Below, piece after piece: positions 34,232 to 42,231 of a stretch of 64,000 bases of DNA. Both the position numbers and the translations under genes were made by a program. The first letter of the stretch is position 1. Each line of letters starts with the position of its first letter. The notes under the pieces were generated by a model that worked only from the letters and a program-made list of their open reading frames with translations, was not told the origin of the DNA and did not search any database. The stretch comes from Curtobacterium pusillum. Its GTDB lineage: Bacteria; Actinomycetota; Actinomycetes; Actinomycetales; Microbacteriaceae. The stretch covers positions 302,217 to 366,216 of the forward strand of contig NZ_VEIY01000002.1 of the NCBI RefSeq assembly GCF_007680845.1, given 5' to 3'.

Positions 34232-34792
34232 ATGACGAGCGTGGACGGCGTGGCCGGGTCCGGCGACCTGCCGCACCGGACGGACGTCGAGATCGCGATG
34301 TTGCTCGTGTCGCCCCGGCACCGGTACGAGGGGCGCCCGGCGGACGGGGCGCTGCCCGCGGACGGACCGGAGCTCCGCGACCGGGTCGAACTGCGCGCCG
34401 GACTCGGCATCGTGGGCGACCGCTACTTCGCCGCCCGCGCGCACGTGCACGCGTCCGTGACGGTCATCGGGCTCGAAGCGCTCGACGCCGTGGCCGCCGA
34501 GCTCGGCGCAGGGGTGGACCCGGCGGCGACCCGGCGCAACGTGTTCCTCCGGGGCGCCGACGTCGAGGCGCTGCGGGGCGAACCGTTCTCGTTGGACTCG
34601 GGGGACGGCCCCGTGCTGTTCCGGGGGTACCGCCCGGCGAACCCGTGCGCGTGGATGGACCACGAGGTCGCTCCCGGGGCGTTCCGGGCGATGCGCGGGC
34701 GGGGCGGGGTGCGGTGCGACCCGGAGTCCGACGGCGTGCTCACCCTCGGCGCCGCGGTGCTCCGCACGGCCCGGCCCGTCGCGCTCGGCTGA
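34232..34792 (+). CDS. MOSC domain protein
   Basis: The 186-residue protein is a stand-alone MOSC domain, a molybdenum-cofactor sulfurase C-terminal-type sulfur carrier fold. GIVGDRYFA near residue 60, a TRRNVFLRG strand near residue 100, the NPCAWMD motif with the conserved Cys near residue 136, and GRGGVRCDP near residue 155 are the family pattern. The molybdopterin pathway is not in the window. It is divergent from ada-alkA. Confidence 0.85.
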   Translation: MTSVDGVAGSGDLPHRTDVEIAMLLVSPRHRYEGRPADGALPADGPELRDRVELRAGLGIVGDRYFAARAHVHASVTVIGLEALDAVAAELGAGVDPAATRRNVFLRGADVEALRGEPFSLDSGDGPVLFRGYRPANPCAWMDHEVAPGAFRAMRGRGGVRCDPESDGVLTLGAAVLRTARPVALG

Positions 34793-34843
34793 CGCGCGAG
34801 GCCCGCGGCGCGGCCCGGCGGTGGGGCGCTCGGCCGGCCCCCG

Positions 34844-34905
34844 GGAACCAGGTTCCGGGCACAGCACCGTGCATCTCCGCGGTGCTGTGTCCGGAACCTG
34901 GTTCC
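34844..34905. repeat. palindromic element, copy 2, 62 bp (between convergent MOSC and DJ-1 genes)
   Basis: The left arm is GGAACCAGGTTCC then GGGCACAGCACCG; the right arm is their complement with one mismatch; the loop is 10 bases. The two GGAACCNGGTTCC blocks are themselves palindromic. Related to 28452-28500. Confidence 0.85.
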
Positions 34906-34960
34906 GCCGGGGCGAGGGGCGGCGGCGAGCGGGCGGGGGCGAGCGCGGCCCGGCGGCGCG

Positions 34961-35506
34961 CTACGCCGTCAGCGCCGACTCGATCGCGTCGACGAACGCG
35001 GGGAGGTCGCCCGGGTTCCGGGAGGTGATCACGCCGCCGTCGACCTGGACCTCGCGGTCGACCCACTCGGCGCCGGCGTTCCGCACGTCGGTCTGCAGCG
35101 ATGGGAAGGACGTGATCGTCTTCCCGGTCAGCACGCCGGCCTCGATGAGGGTCCACGGGCCGTGGCAGATCGCGGCGACGGGCTTGCCGGCGTCCGCGAA
35201 GGCCGTCACGAGCGCGACGGCGTCGGCGTCCTGCCGGAGGGTGTCCGCGTTGATGGTTCCACCGGGGACGACGAGCGCGTCGTAGCCGTCAGCACCAGTG
35301 ACACTGCCGATGGTGGTGTCGACGTCGACGGACTTCCCCGGGTCCTTGTCGCCGACGAGGGTCTGGATCGGGTCGGACTCCTGCGCCGCCACGGTCACGG
35401 TCGCACCGCGCTCCCGGAGCTGCTCGGTGGGGACGACGATCTCGTCCTGCTCCACGCCGTAGTTCGTCGCGATGACGAGGACGTTCTTGCCGTCGAGGGT
35501 TGCCAT
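34961..35506 (-). CDS. DJ-1/PfpI-family (type 1 glutamine amidotransferase-like) protein
   Basis: The 181-residue protein has the PfpI fold: NVLVIATNYGVEQDEIVVP with Glu19, a LVVPGGTINADTL strand, and the nucleophile elbow AAICHGPWTLIEAG with Cys114 and His115. Members are stress-related glyoxalase/deglycase or chaperone-like proteins. The specific activity is not predictable. GGAGCGACC lies before the ATG. It is the first gene past the 62-bp palindrome. Confidence 0.9.
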   Translation of the reverse strand: MATLDGKNVLVIATNYGVEQDEIVVPTEQLRERGATVTVAAQESDPIQTLVGDKDPGKSVDVDTTIGSVTGADGYDALVVPGGTINADTLRQDADAVALVTAFADAGKPVAAICHGPWTLIEAGVLTGKTITSFPSLQTDVRNAGAEWVDREVQVDGGVITSRNPGDLPAFVDAIESALTA

Positions 35507-35621
35507 GGTCGCTCCTTCCGCGGCCCGGTGGTTCCGGCCGCGAGCTCCACCGTCGTCGGAGAGCCCTGGGGACGCTCGCAGTCGGGAGCCCTCCCGGAGA
35601 AGACGAGCAGTCGGCGACCGC

Positions 35622-36275
35622 TCAGCCGCGGATGCGGAACGCCGACCCCTCGCGGACGACCTCGACGCCGTCGAACGACGTGACCCGCTGCAGGCGGGCC
35701 GTGACCGGGTGGTCGAGGTCCCCGACGACGAGCGTGGTGGCTCCTGACGCGATGGCCGCTTCGAGCCCGGCGGGGGCGTCCTCGAACGCGACGCAGTCCT
35801 CGACGGGGACGCCGAGGAGCGAGGCGCCCTGCAGGTACCCGTCCGGGTGCGGCTTGCCCCGGGCGGCGTCCTCGGAGGGCACGAACGCCGTCGGCAGGGA
35901 CACCCCGGCGGCGGCCATCCGCCCGACCGCGAGGTCACGCGGCGCGCTCGTGACGAGCGCCACCGGGACCCCCTGGTCGAGGAGCCGGTCGACGAACGCC
36001 GCCGCTCCGGGGATCTCGACGATGCCCTCGGAGCTCGCGCTCTCCTCGGCCACGAGCCCCGCTGCGATCGCCCGCTGTTCGTCGAGCGAGAGGTCGGGCA
36101 GGAAGCGCTGCACGGTGTCGATCGCCTGGCGTCCGTGCGAGAACGCGAGGATCTCGGACGGGTCGACGCCGTGGGTCGCACCGAACCGGGTCCAGGTGGC
36201 CTCGACCACCGCGGTCGAGTCGACGAGCGTCCCGTCCATGTCGAAGAGGACCCCGGACGCCACGATGTCGATCAC
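35622..36275 (-). CDS. HAD-superfamily phosphatase, beta-phosphoglucomutase-like subfamily
   Basis: The 217-residue protein has motif I GVLFDMDGTLVDST, a helical cap, motif II LVTSAPRDLAVG, motif III Lys in GKPHPDGYL, and motif IV AFEDAPAGLEAA. This is the arrangement of sugar-phosphate phosphatases in the class that includes YcjU and 2-deoxyglucose-6-phosphatase. Substrate is unknown. The GTG start is set by TAGGGT 6 bases upstream. Confidence 0.87.
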   Translation of the reverse strand: MIDIVASGVLFDMDGTLVDSTAVVEATWTRFGATHGVDPSEILAFSHGRQAIDTVQRFLPDLSLDEQRAIAAGLVAEESASSEGIVEIPGAAAFVDRLLDQGVPVALVTSAPRDLAVGRMAAAGVSLPTAFVPSEDAARGKPHPDGYLQGASLLGVPVEDCVAFEDAPAGLEAAIASGATTLVVGDLDHPVTARLQRVTSFDGVEVVREGSAFRIRG

Positions 36276-36281
36276 GGGGCG

Positions 36282-36287
36282 ACCCTA
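36282..36287 (-). promoter_or_regulatory. -10 box (TAGGGT) for leaderless HAD transcript
   Basis: On the minus strand TAGGGT is followed by CGCCCC and the GTG at 36275. Confidence 0.6.
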
Positions 36288-36321
36288 GCCCAAGAGGCCG
36301 GACGGCCGGGCAGCGGGGTCG

Positions 36322-37080
36322 TCAGCGGGCCCGGACCCAGCGGGTCAGCAGGACGTCGCCCTCGCCGCGGAGCACGTGCGCGGGCCGCATCCGTCGCGTC
36401 TGCGCCGAGCCGCGGACGATCCGGCGTCCGGCACCGCCCTCGAGCGACGGGTCGACCGTCAGGGTCAGCTCGTCCACGAGGTCCGCCGCCGCCAGCGCCC
36501 CGAAGAACGACGGGCCGCCCTCGCAGTGGATCGTCCCGAGACCGCGGGCCACCAGCTCGTCCCGGAGGAGCGCGACGTCGAGGGTGTCCGGGTCCGCCTC
36601 GTTGCTGCACGGCACGACGTCGGCGACCCGGGACAGTGCCTCGACGGCCGACGATCCGGACGAGGCGGCGGCCGCCGACGTCAGCAAGACGGGCCGCACC
36701 GGCGCTTCCGTGAACACCCGCGACGCCGGGTCGAGGGAGAGCGAGCCGGAGACGATCGCGAAGACCGGGTGGTCGGGCAGGCCGTGGGCCCGACGCCAGG
36801 CCACGTCGTCGTCGTGCAGCACCATCGGGCCGTACCCCTCGTCGCGCACGGTGCCGGCGGCGACGAGCACCACGTCGGCGACCCGGCGGAGCAGGTCGAA
36901 CACCCGGAGGTCGTCCGGGCCGCCGAGGGACCCGGACAGCCCGTCGTCACCGCCGGTGGCCGATCCGTCGAGCGTCGTCACGAAGTTGACGCGCAACCAG
37001 GGCGACGAGGCGTCCGCCGTGTACAGCGCGAGCAGCTCGTCGTCGGAGAGGTCCGCGACCGAGGGCGGCAGGACGTTCAC
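36322..37080 (-). CDS. RibD C-terminal-domain (dihydrofolate-reductase-like) reductase
   Basis: The 252-residue protein is a stand-alone RibD_C fold. SPWLRVNFVTTLDGSATG near residue 28, VLVAAGTVRDEGYGP near residue 73, IHCEGGPSFFGALAAADLVDELTLTV near residue 180 are the NADPH and substrate sites. Deaminase-domain residues are absent. Its GTG overlaps the folP stop (GTGA). In mycobacteria a RibD-type protein can replace DHFR (established knowledge), so it may reduce a pterin or folate here. Confidence 0.85.
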   Translation of the reverse strand: MNVLPPSVADLSDDELLALYTADASSPWLRVNFVTTLDGSATGGDDGLSGSLGGPDDLRVFDLLRRVADVVLVAAGTVRDEGYGPMVLHDDDVAWRRAHGLPDHPVFAIVSGSLSLDPASRVFTEAPVRPVLLTSAAAASSGSSAVEALSRVADVVPCSNEADPDTLDVALLRDELVARGLGTIHCEGGPSFFGALAAADLVDELTLTVDPSLEGGAGRRIVRGSAQTRRMRPAHVLRGEGDVLLTRWVRAR

Positions 37081-38006
37081 GTGTTGTGCCTCGCTTCCAC
37101 GGGGTCGCGCCACCCGAGGGTCGCCTCGACCATCCGCATGGCGTCGACGCTCTCGGGGACGTCGTGCATCCGGACGATCCGGGCACCGAGCATCGCGCTG
37201 ACGGTCGCGACCGCCAGCGACCCCGCCAGACGCTCACCGCGAGGGCGTCCGAGCGACTCCCCCACGAAGTCCTTGTTCGACACCGCGGCGAGCACCGGGT
37301 ACCCGAGCGCCACGACCTCGGGCAGCCGACGCGTGAGCTCGAGGGTGTGCACGGTGTTCTTGTTGAGGTCGTGGCCCGGGTCCACCACGATCCGCGACGC
37401 CGGGATCCCGGCCGCGAGCGCCCGGTCCACCCGGTCCCGCAGGAACGACACGACCGACGCCGTCACGTCGTCGTAGCGCGGCGGCTCGGGGAGCTCCTGC
37501 CGGGACGGGGCGGTCGAGTGCGTGATGACGACGGTGGCGTCGGAGTCCGCCACGACGGCGGCCATCCGCGGATCGGACAGGCCGGTGGTGTCGTTGACGA
37601 CGCTCGCGCCGGCGGCGATCGCTGCCGCGGCGACCTCGGGGCGGAAGGTGTCGACGGAGATGACGACGTCGGACTCCGCCGCGAGCTGCGACACGACGGG
37701 CACGACGCGCTCGATCTCCTCGGCGGCCGGGAGCTCCGGCCCCGGCGCGAACTTCACGCCGCCGATGTCGACCCAGTCGGCGCCCTGTTCGGCGGCGCGG
37801 ACGGCCGCCGCGACGGCGCGGTCGAGCGCGAAGGTCGCGCCGCGGTCGTGGAACGAGTCCGGCGTGCGGTTCACGATCGCCATCACGGCGACCCGGTGGT
37901 CGAAGTCGAACGTGCGGCGGCCGATGGTGCGGACCGGTTCTCGCAGGTCCGGTACCACCCAGCCTGGGGCGTCCGGGAGGCGCGGCACCGGCCCGTCGGT
38001 CGTCAC
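37077..38006 (-). CDS. folP2: dihydropteroate synthase paralogue, FolP2-like
   Basis: The 309-residue TIM barrel has MAIVNRTPDSFHDRGATF and DPGHDLNKNTVHTL, matching actinobacterial FolP2. The usual sulfa-loop GGESTRPG is replaced by GGVKFAPG. FolP2 of mycobacteria is reported to lack ordinary synthase activity, so the reaction here is uncertain. The GTG overlaps the folE stop, and its own stop overlaps the reductase start. A dispersed repeat copy is in the first 15 codons. Confidence 0.85.
   Translation of the reverse strand: MTTDGPVPRLPDAPGWVVPDLREPVRTIGRRTFDFDHRVAVMAIVNRTPDSFHDRGATFALDRAVAAAVRAAEQGADWVDIGGVKFAPGPELPAAEEIERVVPVVSQLAAESDVVISVDTFRPEVAAAAIAAGASVVNDTTGLSDPRMAAVVADSDATVVITHSTAPSRQELPEPPRYDDVTASVVSFLRDRVDRALAAGIPASRIVVDPGHDLNKNTVHTLELTRRLPEVVALGYPVLAAVSNKDFVGESLGRPRGERLAGSLAVATVSAMLGARIVRMHDVPESVDAMRMVEATLGWRDPVEARHNT
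37974..37985 (+). repeat. dispersed GGAGGCGCGG element inside folP2
   Basis: CGGGAGGCGCGG; read on the coding strand as PRLP. Confidence 0.6.
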
Positions 38007-38626
38007 GCGTCGGTCCCGTGGTCGGTCTCGGCGGACGGGGCCACTCCCGCCCCGGCTCCGATCAGGGCGATCGCTTCGGCGCGTCCGGCCGCGTCGGCCA
38101 GGCTGCCGGTCGCGGCGACGGTCACCGTCGTCGACCCGGTCTGCCGCTCACCTCGGGTCGTCACGCACTGGTGCTGCGCGTCGAGCACGACGAGGACGCC
38201 GGCCGCGCCGAGCCCCTCCGCGATGGTCGCCGCGACCTGCTCGCCGAGCCGCTCCTGCAGCTGCGGGCGGGAGGCCACGGCGTCCAGCACGCGGGACAGG
38301 GTCCCGAGCCCGATGAGGCGCTCCCCGGGGGCGTACGCGAGGTGCGCGACCCCGAGGAACGGGAGCAGGTGGTGTTCGCACACCGAACGGAACTTGACGT
38401 CCCGCACGATGACGAGCTGCCCGCGGTCGCCGGGTTCGGCGTGCACCGTGCCCTCCCGGGCGATCGCCACCGCGTCCGTCCCGATCCCGGAGAAGAACTC
38501 CGCGTACGAGTCCGCGACGCGACCCGGTGTCCGGACGAGTTCGGCCCGGTCCGGGTCCTCGCCGATGGCGAGGAGGAGCTCGCGCACCGCGGCCTCGATG
38601 CGACCGCGGTCCAGACGTTCGTTCAC
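38003..38626 (-). CDS. folE: GTP cyclohydrolase I
   Basis: The 207-residue enzyme makes dihydroneopterin triphosphate from GTP. RTPGRVADSYAEFFSG, the zinc site SVCEHHLLPF (Cys and His), RLIGLGTLSRVLDA, and the second Cys in DAQHQCVTTRG are all present. GTG at 38626 begins VNERLDRGRIEAAVRELL, matching family starts; GTG or ATG codons further upstream are possible. First gene of the folE-folP2-RibD operon, each joined by 4-base overlaps. Confidence 0.92.
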   Translation of the reverse strand: MNERLDRGRIEAAVRELLLAIGEDPDRAELVRTPGRVADSYAEFFSGIGTDAVAIAREGTVHAEPGDRGQLVIVRDVKFRSVCEHHLLPFLGVAHLAYAPGERLIGLGTLSRVLDAVASRPQLQERLGEQVAATIAEGLGAAGVLVVLDAQHQCVTTRGERQTGSTTVTVAATGSLADAAGRAEAIALIGAGAGVAPSAETDHGTDA

Positions 38627-38697
38627 GCGTTCATCCAACACCAGCCCTGGCCGGAGAACGCGAGCGCGCACGCAGGGCGACGTCCCCCGATCCGGCC

Positions 38698-38715
38698 GAG
38701 CCGCGCCTCCCGTCC
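38698..38715 (-). repeat. dispersed GGAGGCGCGG element upstream of the NCS2 permease
   Basis: GAGCCGCGCCTCCCGTCC, between the folE and permease promoters. Confidence 0.7.
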
Positions 38716-38760
38716 TCCGCCTGTGGAGTTCCTGTGAGACGCGCGGTTCCCAGCGTCCTT

Positions 38761-38766
38761 TACCCT
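38761..38766 (+). promoter_or_regulatory. -10 box (TACCCT) for leaderless permease transcript
   Basis: TACCCT, 6 bases, GTG at 38773. Confidence 0.6.
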
Positions 38767-38772
38767 TGGTCG

Positions 38773-40245
38773 GTGAGCGCCACGCAGACCGACACCACGC
38801 CCCGGAACCGCTTCGCGACCGGCCTCGACCGCTACTTCTCCATCACGCACCGCGGATCCACGATCCCGCGCGAGATCCGCGGCGGACTCGTGTCCTTCGT
38901 GACCATGGCGTACATCGTCATCCTCAACCCGCTCATCCTCGGTGGGTTCAGCCAGGACCAGGCACCGCAGGACGTCCTCGGTGGCTGGCTGCAGAACGCG
39001 CAGGTCGCCGCGGCCACCGGGCTCGTCGCCGGCCTGATGACCATCGCGATGGGGCTCATCGCGAACCTGCCGTTCGGCATCGCCGCGGGGCTCGGGATCA
39101 ACTCGTTCCTCGCCGTGAGCGTCGTGCACCAGGTCACGTGGGCCGAAGCGATGGGCCTCGTCGTCATCAACGGTGTGGTGATCGTGATCCTCGCGCTCAC
39201 CGGCATCCGGACGATGATCTTCACCGCCGTGCCCGCGCAGCTCAAGGCCGCGATCACCGTCGGCATCGGCCTGTTCATCGCGTTCATCGGCCTGGTCGAC
39301 TCCGGGTTCGTCCGCACGACGAAGAACGCGTCGCCGCCGCTGCAGCTCGGCGAGGACGGGTCCGTCTCGGCGCTCCCGACGATCGTGTTCCTCATCGGCC
39401 TGGTCATCATCGGCACCCTCATGGCCCGCAAGGTCCGCGGTGCGCTGCTCATCGGCATCGTCGCCACCACGGTCATCGCGATCATCCTGCAGGCGATCTT
39501 CAAGGTGCCGACCTCGGTCGACTCCCCCACGGGCTGGAACCTCAACGCACCCGGCCTCCCGAGCGCGTTCTTCGCCGTGCCGGACCTGTCGCTCGTCGGG
39601 CACGCCGACGTCTTCGGCGCGTTCACCCGGATCGGCCCCATCGCCGCGTCGATGCTCGTCTTCACGCTCGTCTTCACGAACTTCTTCGACGCCATGGGCA
39701 CGATGACCGGCCTCGCCAAGGCCGCCGGTGTCGCGAACCCGGACGGCACCTTCCCCCGCCTGAAGTCCGCGCTCGTGGTCGAGGGCGCCGGTGCGATCGC
39801 CGGGGGTGGCGCCTCGGTGTCGTCGAACACCGTGTTCATCGACTCGGCCGCCGGCATCGGTGAGGGAGCCCGGACCGGCATGGCCTCGGTGGTCACGGGT
39901 CTGCTGTTCCTGGCGTCGATGTTCCTCACGCCGCTGACCCAGGTCGTCCCGCTCGAGGTCGCCGCCGCCGGGCTCGTCGTCGTCGGCGCGCTCATGGTGG
40001 CGCAGGTCAAGGACATCGACTGGACCGACTTCGGTGCAGCCCTGCCCGCGTTCCTGACGATCGTGATCATGCCGCTGACGTACTCGATCGCGAACGGCAT
40101 CGGTGCCGGGTTCATCAGCTGGGTGCTCATCAAGCTGCTGTCCGGCCGAGGCCGTCAGGTGTCGTGGCTGCTCTACGTCGTCGCCGCCGGCTTCCTGCTG
40201 TACTTCGCGCGCGGCCCGCTGGAGGCGCTGCTCGGCGTCGGCTGA
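38773..40245 (+). CDS. NCS2-family purine permease (AzgA/GhxP-like)
   Basis: The 490-residue transporter imports hypoxanthine, guanine or adenine with protons. It has 12-14 hydrophobic segments. FSITHRGSTIPREIRGGLVSF and MAYIVILNPLIL open the protein, GIAAGLGINSFLA is near residue 110, FTNFFDAMGTMTGLAKAAG is near residue 302, and SVSSNTVFIDSAAGIGEGARTG follows. These are the AzgA-type signatures. Specific purine is not resolved. It is monocistronic and leaderless. Confidence 0.92.
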   Translation: MSATQTDTTPRNRFATGLDRYFSITHRGSTIPREIRGGLVSFVTMAYIVILNPLILGGFSQDQAPQDVLGGWLQNAQVAAATGLVAGLMTIAMGLIANLPFGIAAGLGINSFLAVSVVHQVTWAEAMGLVVINGVVIVILALTGIRTMIFTAVPAQLKAAITVGIGLFIAFIGLVDSGFVRTTKNASPPLQLGEDGSVSALPTIVFLIGLVIIGTLMARKVRGALLIGIVATTVIAIILQAIFKVPTSVDSPTGWNLNAPGLPSAFFAVPDLSLVGHADVFGAFTRIGPIAASMLVFTLVFTNFFDAMGTMTGLAKAAGVANPDGTFPRLKSALVVEGAGAIAGGGASVSSNTVFIDSAAGIGEGARTGMASVVTGLLFLASMFLTPLTQVVPLEVAAAGLVVVGALMVAQVKDIDWTDFGAALPAFLTIVIMPLTYSIANGIGAGFISWVLIKLLSGRGRQVSWLLYVVAAGFLLYFARGPLEALLGVG

Positions 40246-40276
40246 GCGCCGCGCGGGGCGGACCGATCGGGCGGGG

Positions 40277-40744
40277 TCAGCTCGGGAGGTCCGCCGGCGT
40301 CGCCTCGTGGTGCGCGCGGCCGGCGGTGCGCCGGTCCTCCTTCATGCCCGCCTCGAACAGGTGCCGTCGGCCCTGCACGAGTTCCTCGCGCGCCGTCCGC
40401 TCGAGGTCCTTCGCGAGGGCGTAGTAGCCGTCGTCGTAGTCCTCGACGACCTGGAACGTCCACCGCCCGGCGATGACGTTCCGCCCGACCAGCTCGGTGT
40501 CGATCCGCTCCGCCAGGTCGGTGTGCCCGGCCTTCCGGAGCTGCTCGACGGCCTCGCCGAGGTTCAGGTCCGCGGTCCCGGTGAGGCGGTGGAACCCGTA
40601 CAGCAGGCCGCGGGCGTGCTCGATCACCTCGACGGCGGCCGACAGCGTGCCGAGCGCCTCGACCGTCGCCTCGGACACGCCCTCGGGCACCTGGTGCTGG
40701 TCGTCGGGGCCCTGGGTGTCATCGTGGGGTGCGTCGTTCGTCAT
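40277..40744 (-). CDS. conserved hypothetical protein
   Basis: The 155-residue acidic, mostly helical protein (SEATVEALGTLSAAVEVIEHARGLLYGFHRLTG, with FQVVEDYDDGYYAL near residue 98 and a basic tail) has no signal or membrane segment. I recognise no named domain; similar short proteins occur in actinobacteria. It may be co-transcribed with the upstream toxin-antitoxin pair (46 bases away) but nothing shows a shared role. Confidence 0.6.
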   Translation of the reverse strand: MTNDAPHDDTQGPDDQHQVPEGVSEATVEALGTLSAAVEVIEHARGLLYGFHRLTGTADLNLGEAVEQLRKAGHTDLAERIDTELVGRNVIAGRWTFQVVEDYDDGYYALAKDLERTAREELVQGRRHLFEAGMKEDRRTAGRAHHEATPADLPS

Positions 40745-40790
40745 GGTCCCCGTCTACCGGATCGCGGCTGCTGCTGCTCCGAGGAGTCGG

Positions 40791-41135
40791 TCACTTCGTC
40801 GCGTTCGGGTGGTGCGTGTGCACCGCGATCAGGGTCACCACCCGGCGCTGCTCGTCGACCGTGAACCAGAGTCGAGCACCGCGCTTCAACTCGTACTGCC
40901 TCCGCACCCAATCCCGGCCGGAGTGGGTCACGACCCCGAGCTCGCCACGCAGGGCGTGACACTGGAGGTCCTCGGCGACCGGGTCGTGCGCGAGACGTTC
41001 CCAAGCGCTGACGACCGCGTTGCGCTGGGTCGCGACCAGATCACGCCACCCTTGCTCCGCCCCACGCGTCCCGAACACGATCGTGTACTCGGTCGTGCGC
41101 ACGGGACGGACGACGTCGGCGCGCCTCGTGCCCAC
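40791..41135 (-). CDS. RelE/ParE-like toxin of a toxin-antitoxin pair
   Basis: The 114-residue basic protein has the RelE fold order: TTEYTIVFGTRGAEQGWRDL, a helix QRNAVVSAWERLAHDP, and strands LRGELG, YELKRGARLWFTVDEQRRVVTLIAVHTHH. The C-terminal Arg/His-rich end fits an mRNA interferase or gyrase-targeting toxin; which one is not clear. The GTG start is 3 bases after the antitoxin stop, so the two are co-translated. Confidence 0.75.
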   Translation of the reverse strand: MGTRRADVVRPVRTTEYTIVFGTRGAEQGWRDLVATQRNAVVSAWERLAHDPVAEDLQCHALRGELGVVTHSGRDWVRRQYELKRGARLWFTVDEQRRVVTLIAVHTHHPNATK

Positions 41136-41138
41136 CGA

Positions 41139-41603
41139 TCACGGCTTCTCGACGACGGGCGGATCGTCCAGGAGGTCCGGCTCCGCCGTGGCCCAACCCG
41201 CCGCGATCGCCTCGGCGGAGTTCCGCCACGCCTGCATCTCGAGCAGGAGGCGTCTCGGCTGCCGCAACGAGAACGATCCGCGGGCGACCTCGACGATCTC
41301 CTTCGCGAAGCGCTGCTGATCAGCGCGGCTCAGCATGGTGATCCACGGGTACGGGATGGCCAGTCGATCGTGCAACGGCAGTTGCTCGTTGACGGTGGCG
41401 GCCGCGAGGAGCTGGGCTGCGATGTCGAGCACCGCCTCGTCGTCGTCCGAGCGCTCCTTGGTCGTGAGGACGAGCGGTTTGCCGTCGCGCCGGGTGACCT
41501 CCAGCGGCTCGCGCTCAGCCGCTGCGAAGACGTCCTTCGCATGCCGCGAAAGATCGGACGACTGCACCGCGCGTCGGGTGCGGACGGGAGCAACGAGAGT
41601 CAT
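41139..41603 (-). CDS. Phd/YefM-like antitoxin
   Basis: The 154-residue protein begins with a Phd-like region (SSDLSRHAKDVFAAAEREPLEVTRRDGKPLVLTT, recognised in pieces). A long C-terminal helical part then runs to AEPDLLDDPPVVEKP, likely to wrap and neutralise the toxin. It precedes the toxin, the usual order. A perfect inverted repeat overlaps its promoter, consistent with autoregulation by the complex. It is longer than typical antitoxins (70-100 residues). Confidence 0.75.
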   Translation of the reverse strand: MTLVAPVRTRRAVQSSDLSRHAKDVFAAAEREPLEVTRRDGKPLVLTTKERSDDDEAVLDIAAQLLAAATVNEQLPLHDRLAIPYPWITMLSRADQQRFAKEIVEVARGSFSLRQPRRLLLEMQAWRNSAEAIAAGWATAEPDLLDDPPVVEKP

Positions 41604-41609
41604 GCGACT

Positions 41610-41633
41610 AAAGTATTCAGAACACGTTCTGAA
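41610..41633 (-). promoter_or_regulatory. operator and -10 box of the toxin-antitoxin pair
   Basis: TTCAGAAC-AC-GTTCTGAA (41616-41633) is an 8+2+8 inverted repeat adjacent to TACTTT (-10 on the minus strand, 6 bases before the ATG). Binding would block RNA polymerase. Confidence 0.7.
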
Positions 41634-41678
41634 CGCAAGGGTCGGACGGGAGGCACGTCCCGCGTCGGGCGTGCGCGG

Positions 41679-41684
41679 TACGGT
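41679..41684 (+). promoter_or_regulatory. -10 box (TACGGT) for leaderless DUF1697 transcript
   Basis: TACGGT, 6 bases, ATG at 41691. Divergent from the antitoxin promoter. Confidence 0.6.
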
Positions 41685-41690
41685 TCGGGC

Positions 41691-42203
41691 ATGGCCAGGT
41701 GGGTCGCGCTGCTGCGCGGGGTGAACGTCAACGGGATCACGATCAAGAGCGCCGACCTCGCGGCGCTCTTCCGCGAACGGGGCTACGACGACGTCCGGAC
41801 CGTCCTCGCCTCGGGCAACGTCGTGTTCACCGCGGACGGCACCGGCACGCTGAAGGCCGACGTCGAGCGGGCGCTCCGCGATCGCTTCGGCTACGACGCC
41901 TGGATCGTGCTCGTCCCCCACGACGACCTCGCGGCCATCGTGGACGGCTTCCCGTTCCCCTCCGCCGAGGACCGCCACGACTACGTCCTGTTCGGCTCGG
42001 ATGATGCCGCCCTCGACGACCTTCTCGCGGACCTCGAGCTCGACGAGTCGGTCGAACGGGTCGCCCGCGGGTCCGGGGTCGTGTACTGGTCGTGTCCGAA
42101 GGGGTCGAGCACGGACACGGTGTTCGCGAAGCGCGCCGGCGCCGCACGCTTCAAGCGCACGACGACGACCCGCAACGCGAACACGCTCCGGAAGCTCCTC
42201 TGA
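41691..42203 (+). CDS. DUF1697 family protein
   Basis: The 170-residue protein matches DUF1697: WVALLRGVNVNGITIKSADLAALF at the start, GYDDVRTVLASGNVVF, a central PFPSAEDRHDYVLF, and the C-terminal KRTTTTRNANTLRKLL. The domain has two ferredoxin-like halves; no activity is established. It is leaderless and faces the SDR gene, with 28 bases between stops. Confidence 0.9.
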   Translation: MARWVALLRGVNVNGITIKSADLAALFRERGYDDVRTVLASGNVVFTADGTGTLKADVERALRDRFGYDAWIVLVPHDDLAAIVDGFPFPSAEDRHDYVLFGSDDAALDDLLADLELDESVERVARGSGVVYWSCPKGSSTDTVFAKRAGAARFKRTTTTRNANTLRKLL

Positions 42204-42231
42204 CGCGGGGCGGAGGATCCGACGAGGTGCG

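Noticed and set aside
36322..37080. Full bifunctional riboflavin protein RibD
   Set aside because: Only the reductase half is present; the zinc deaminase motifs are absent and no rib genes are adjacent.
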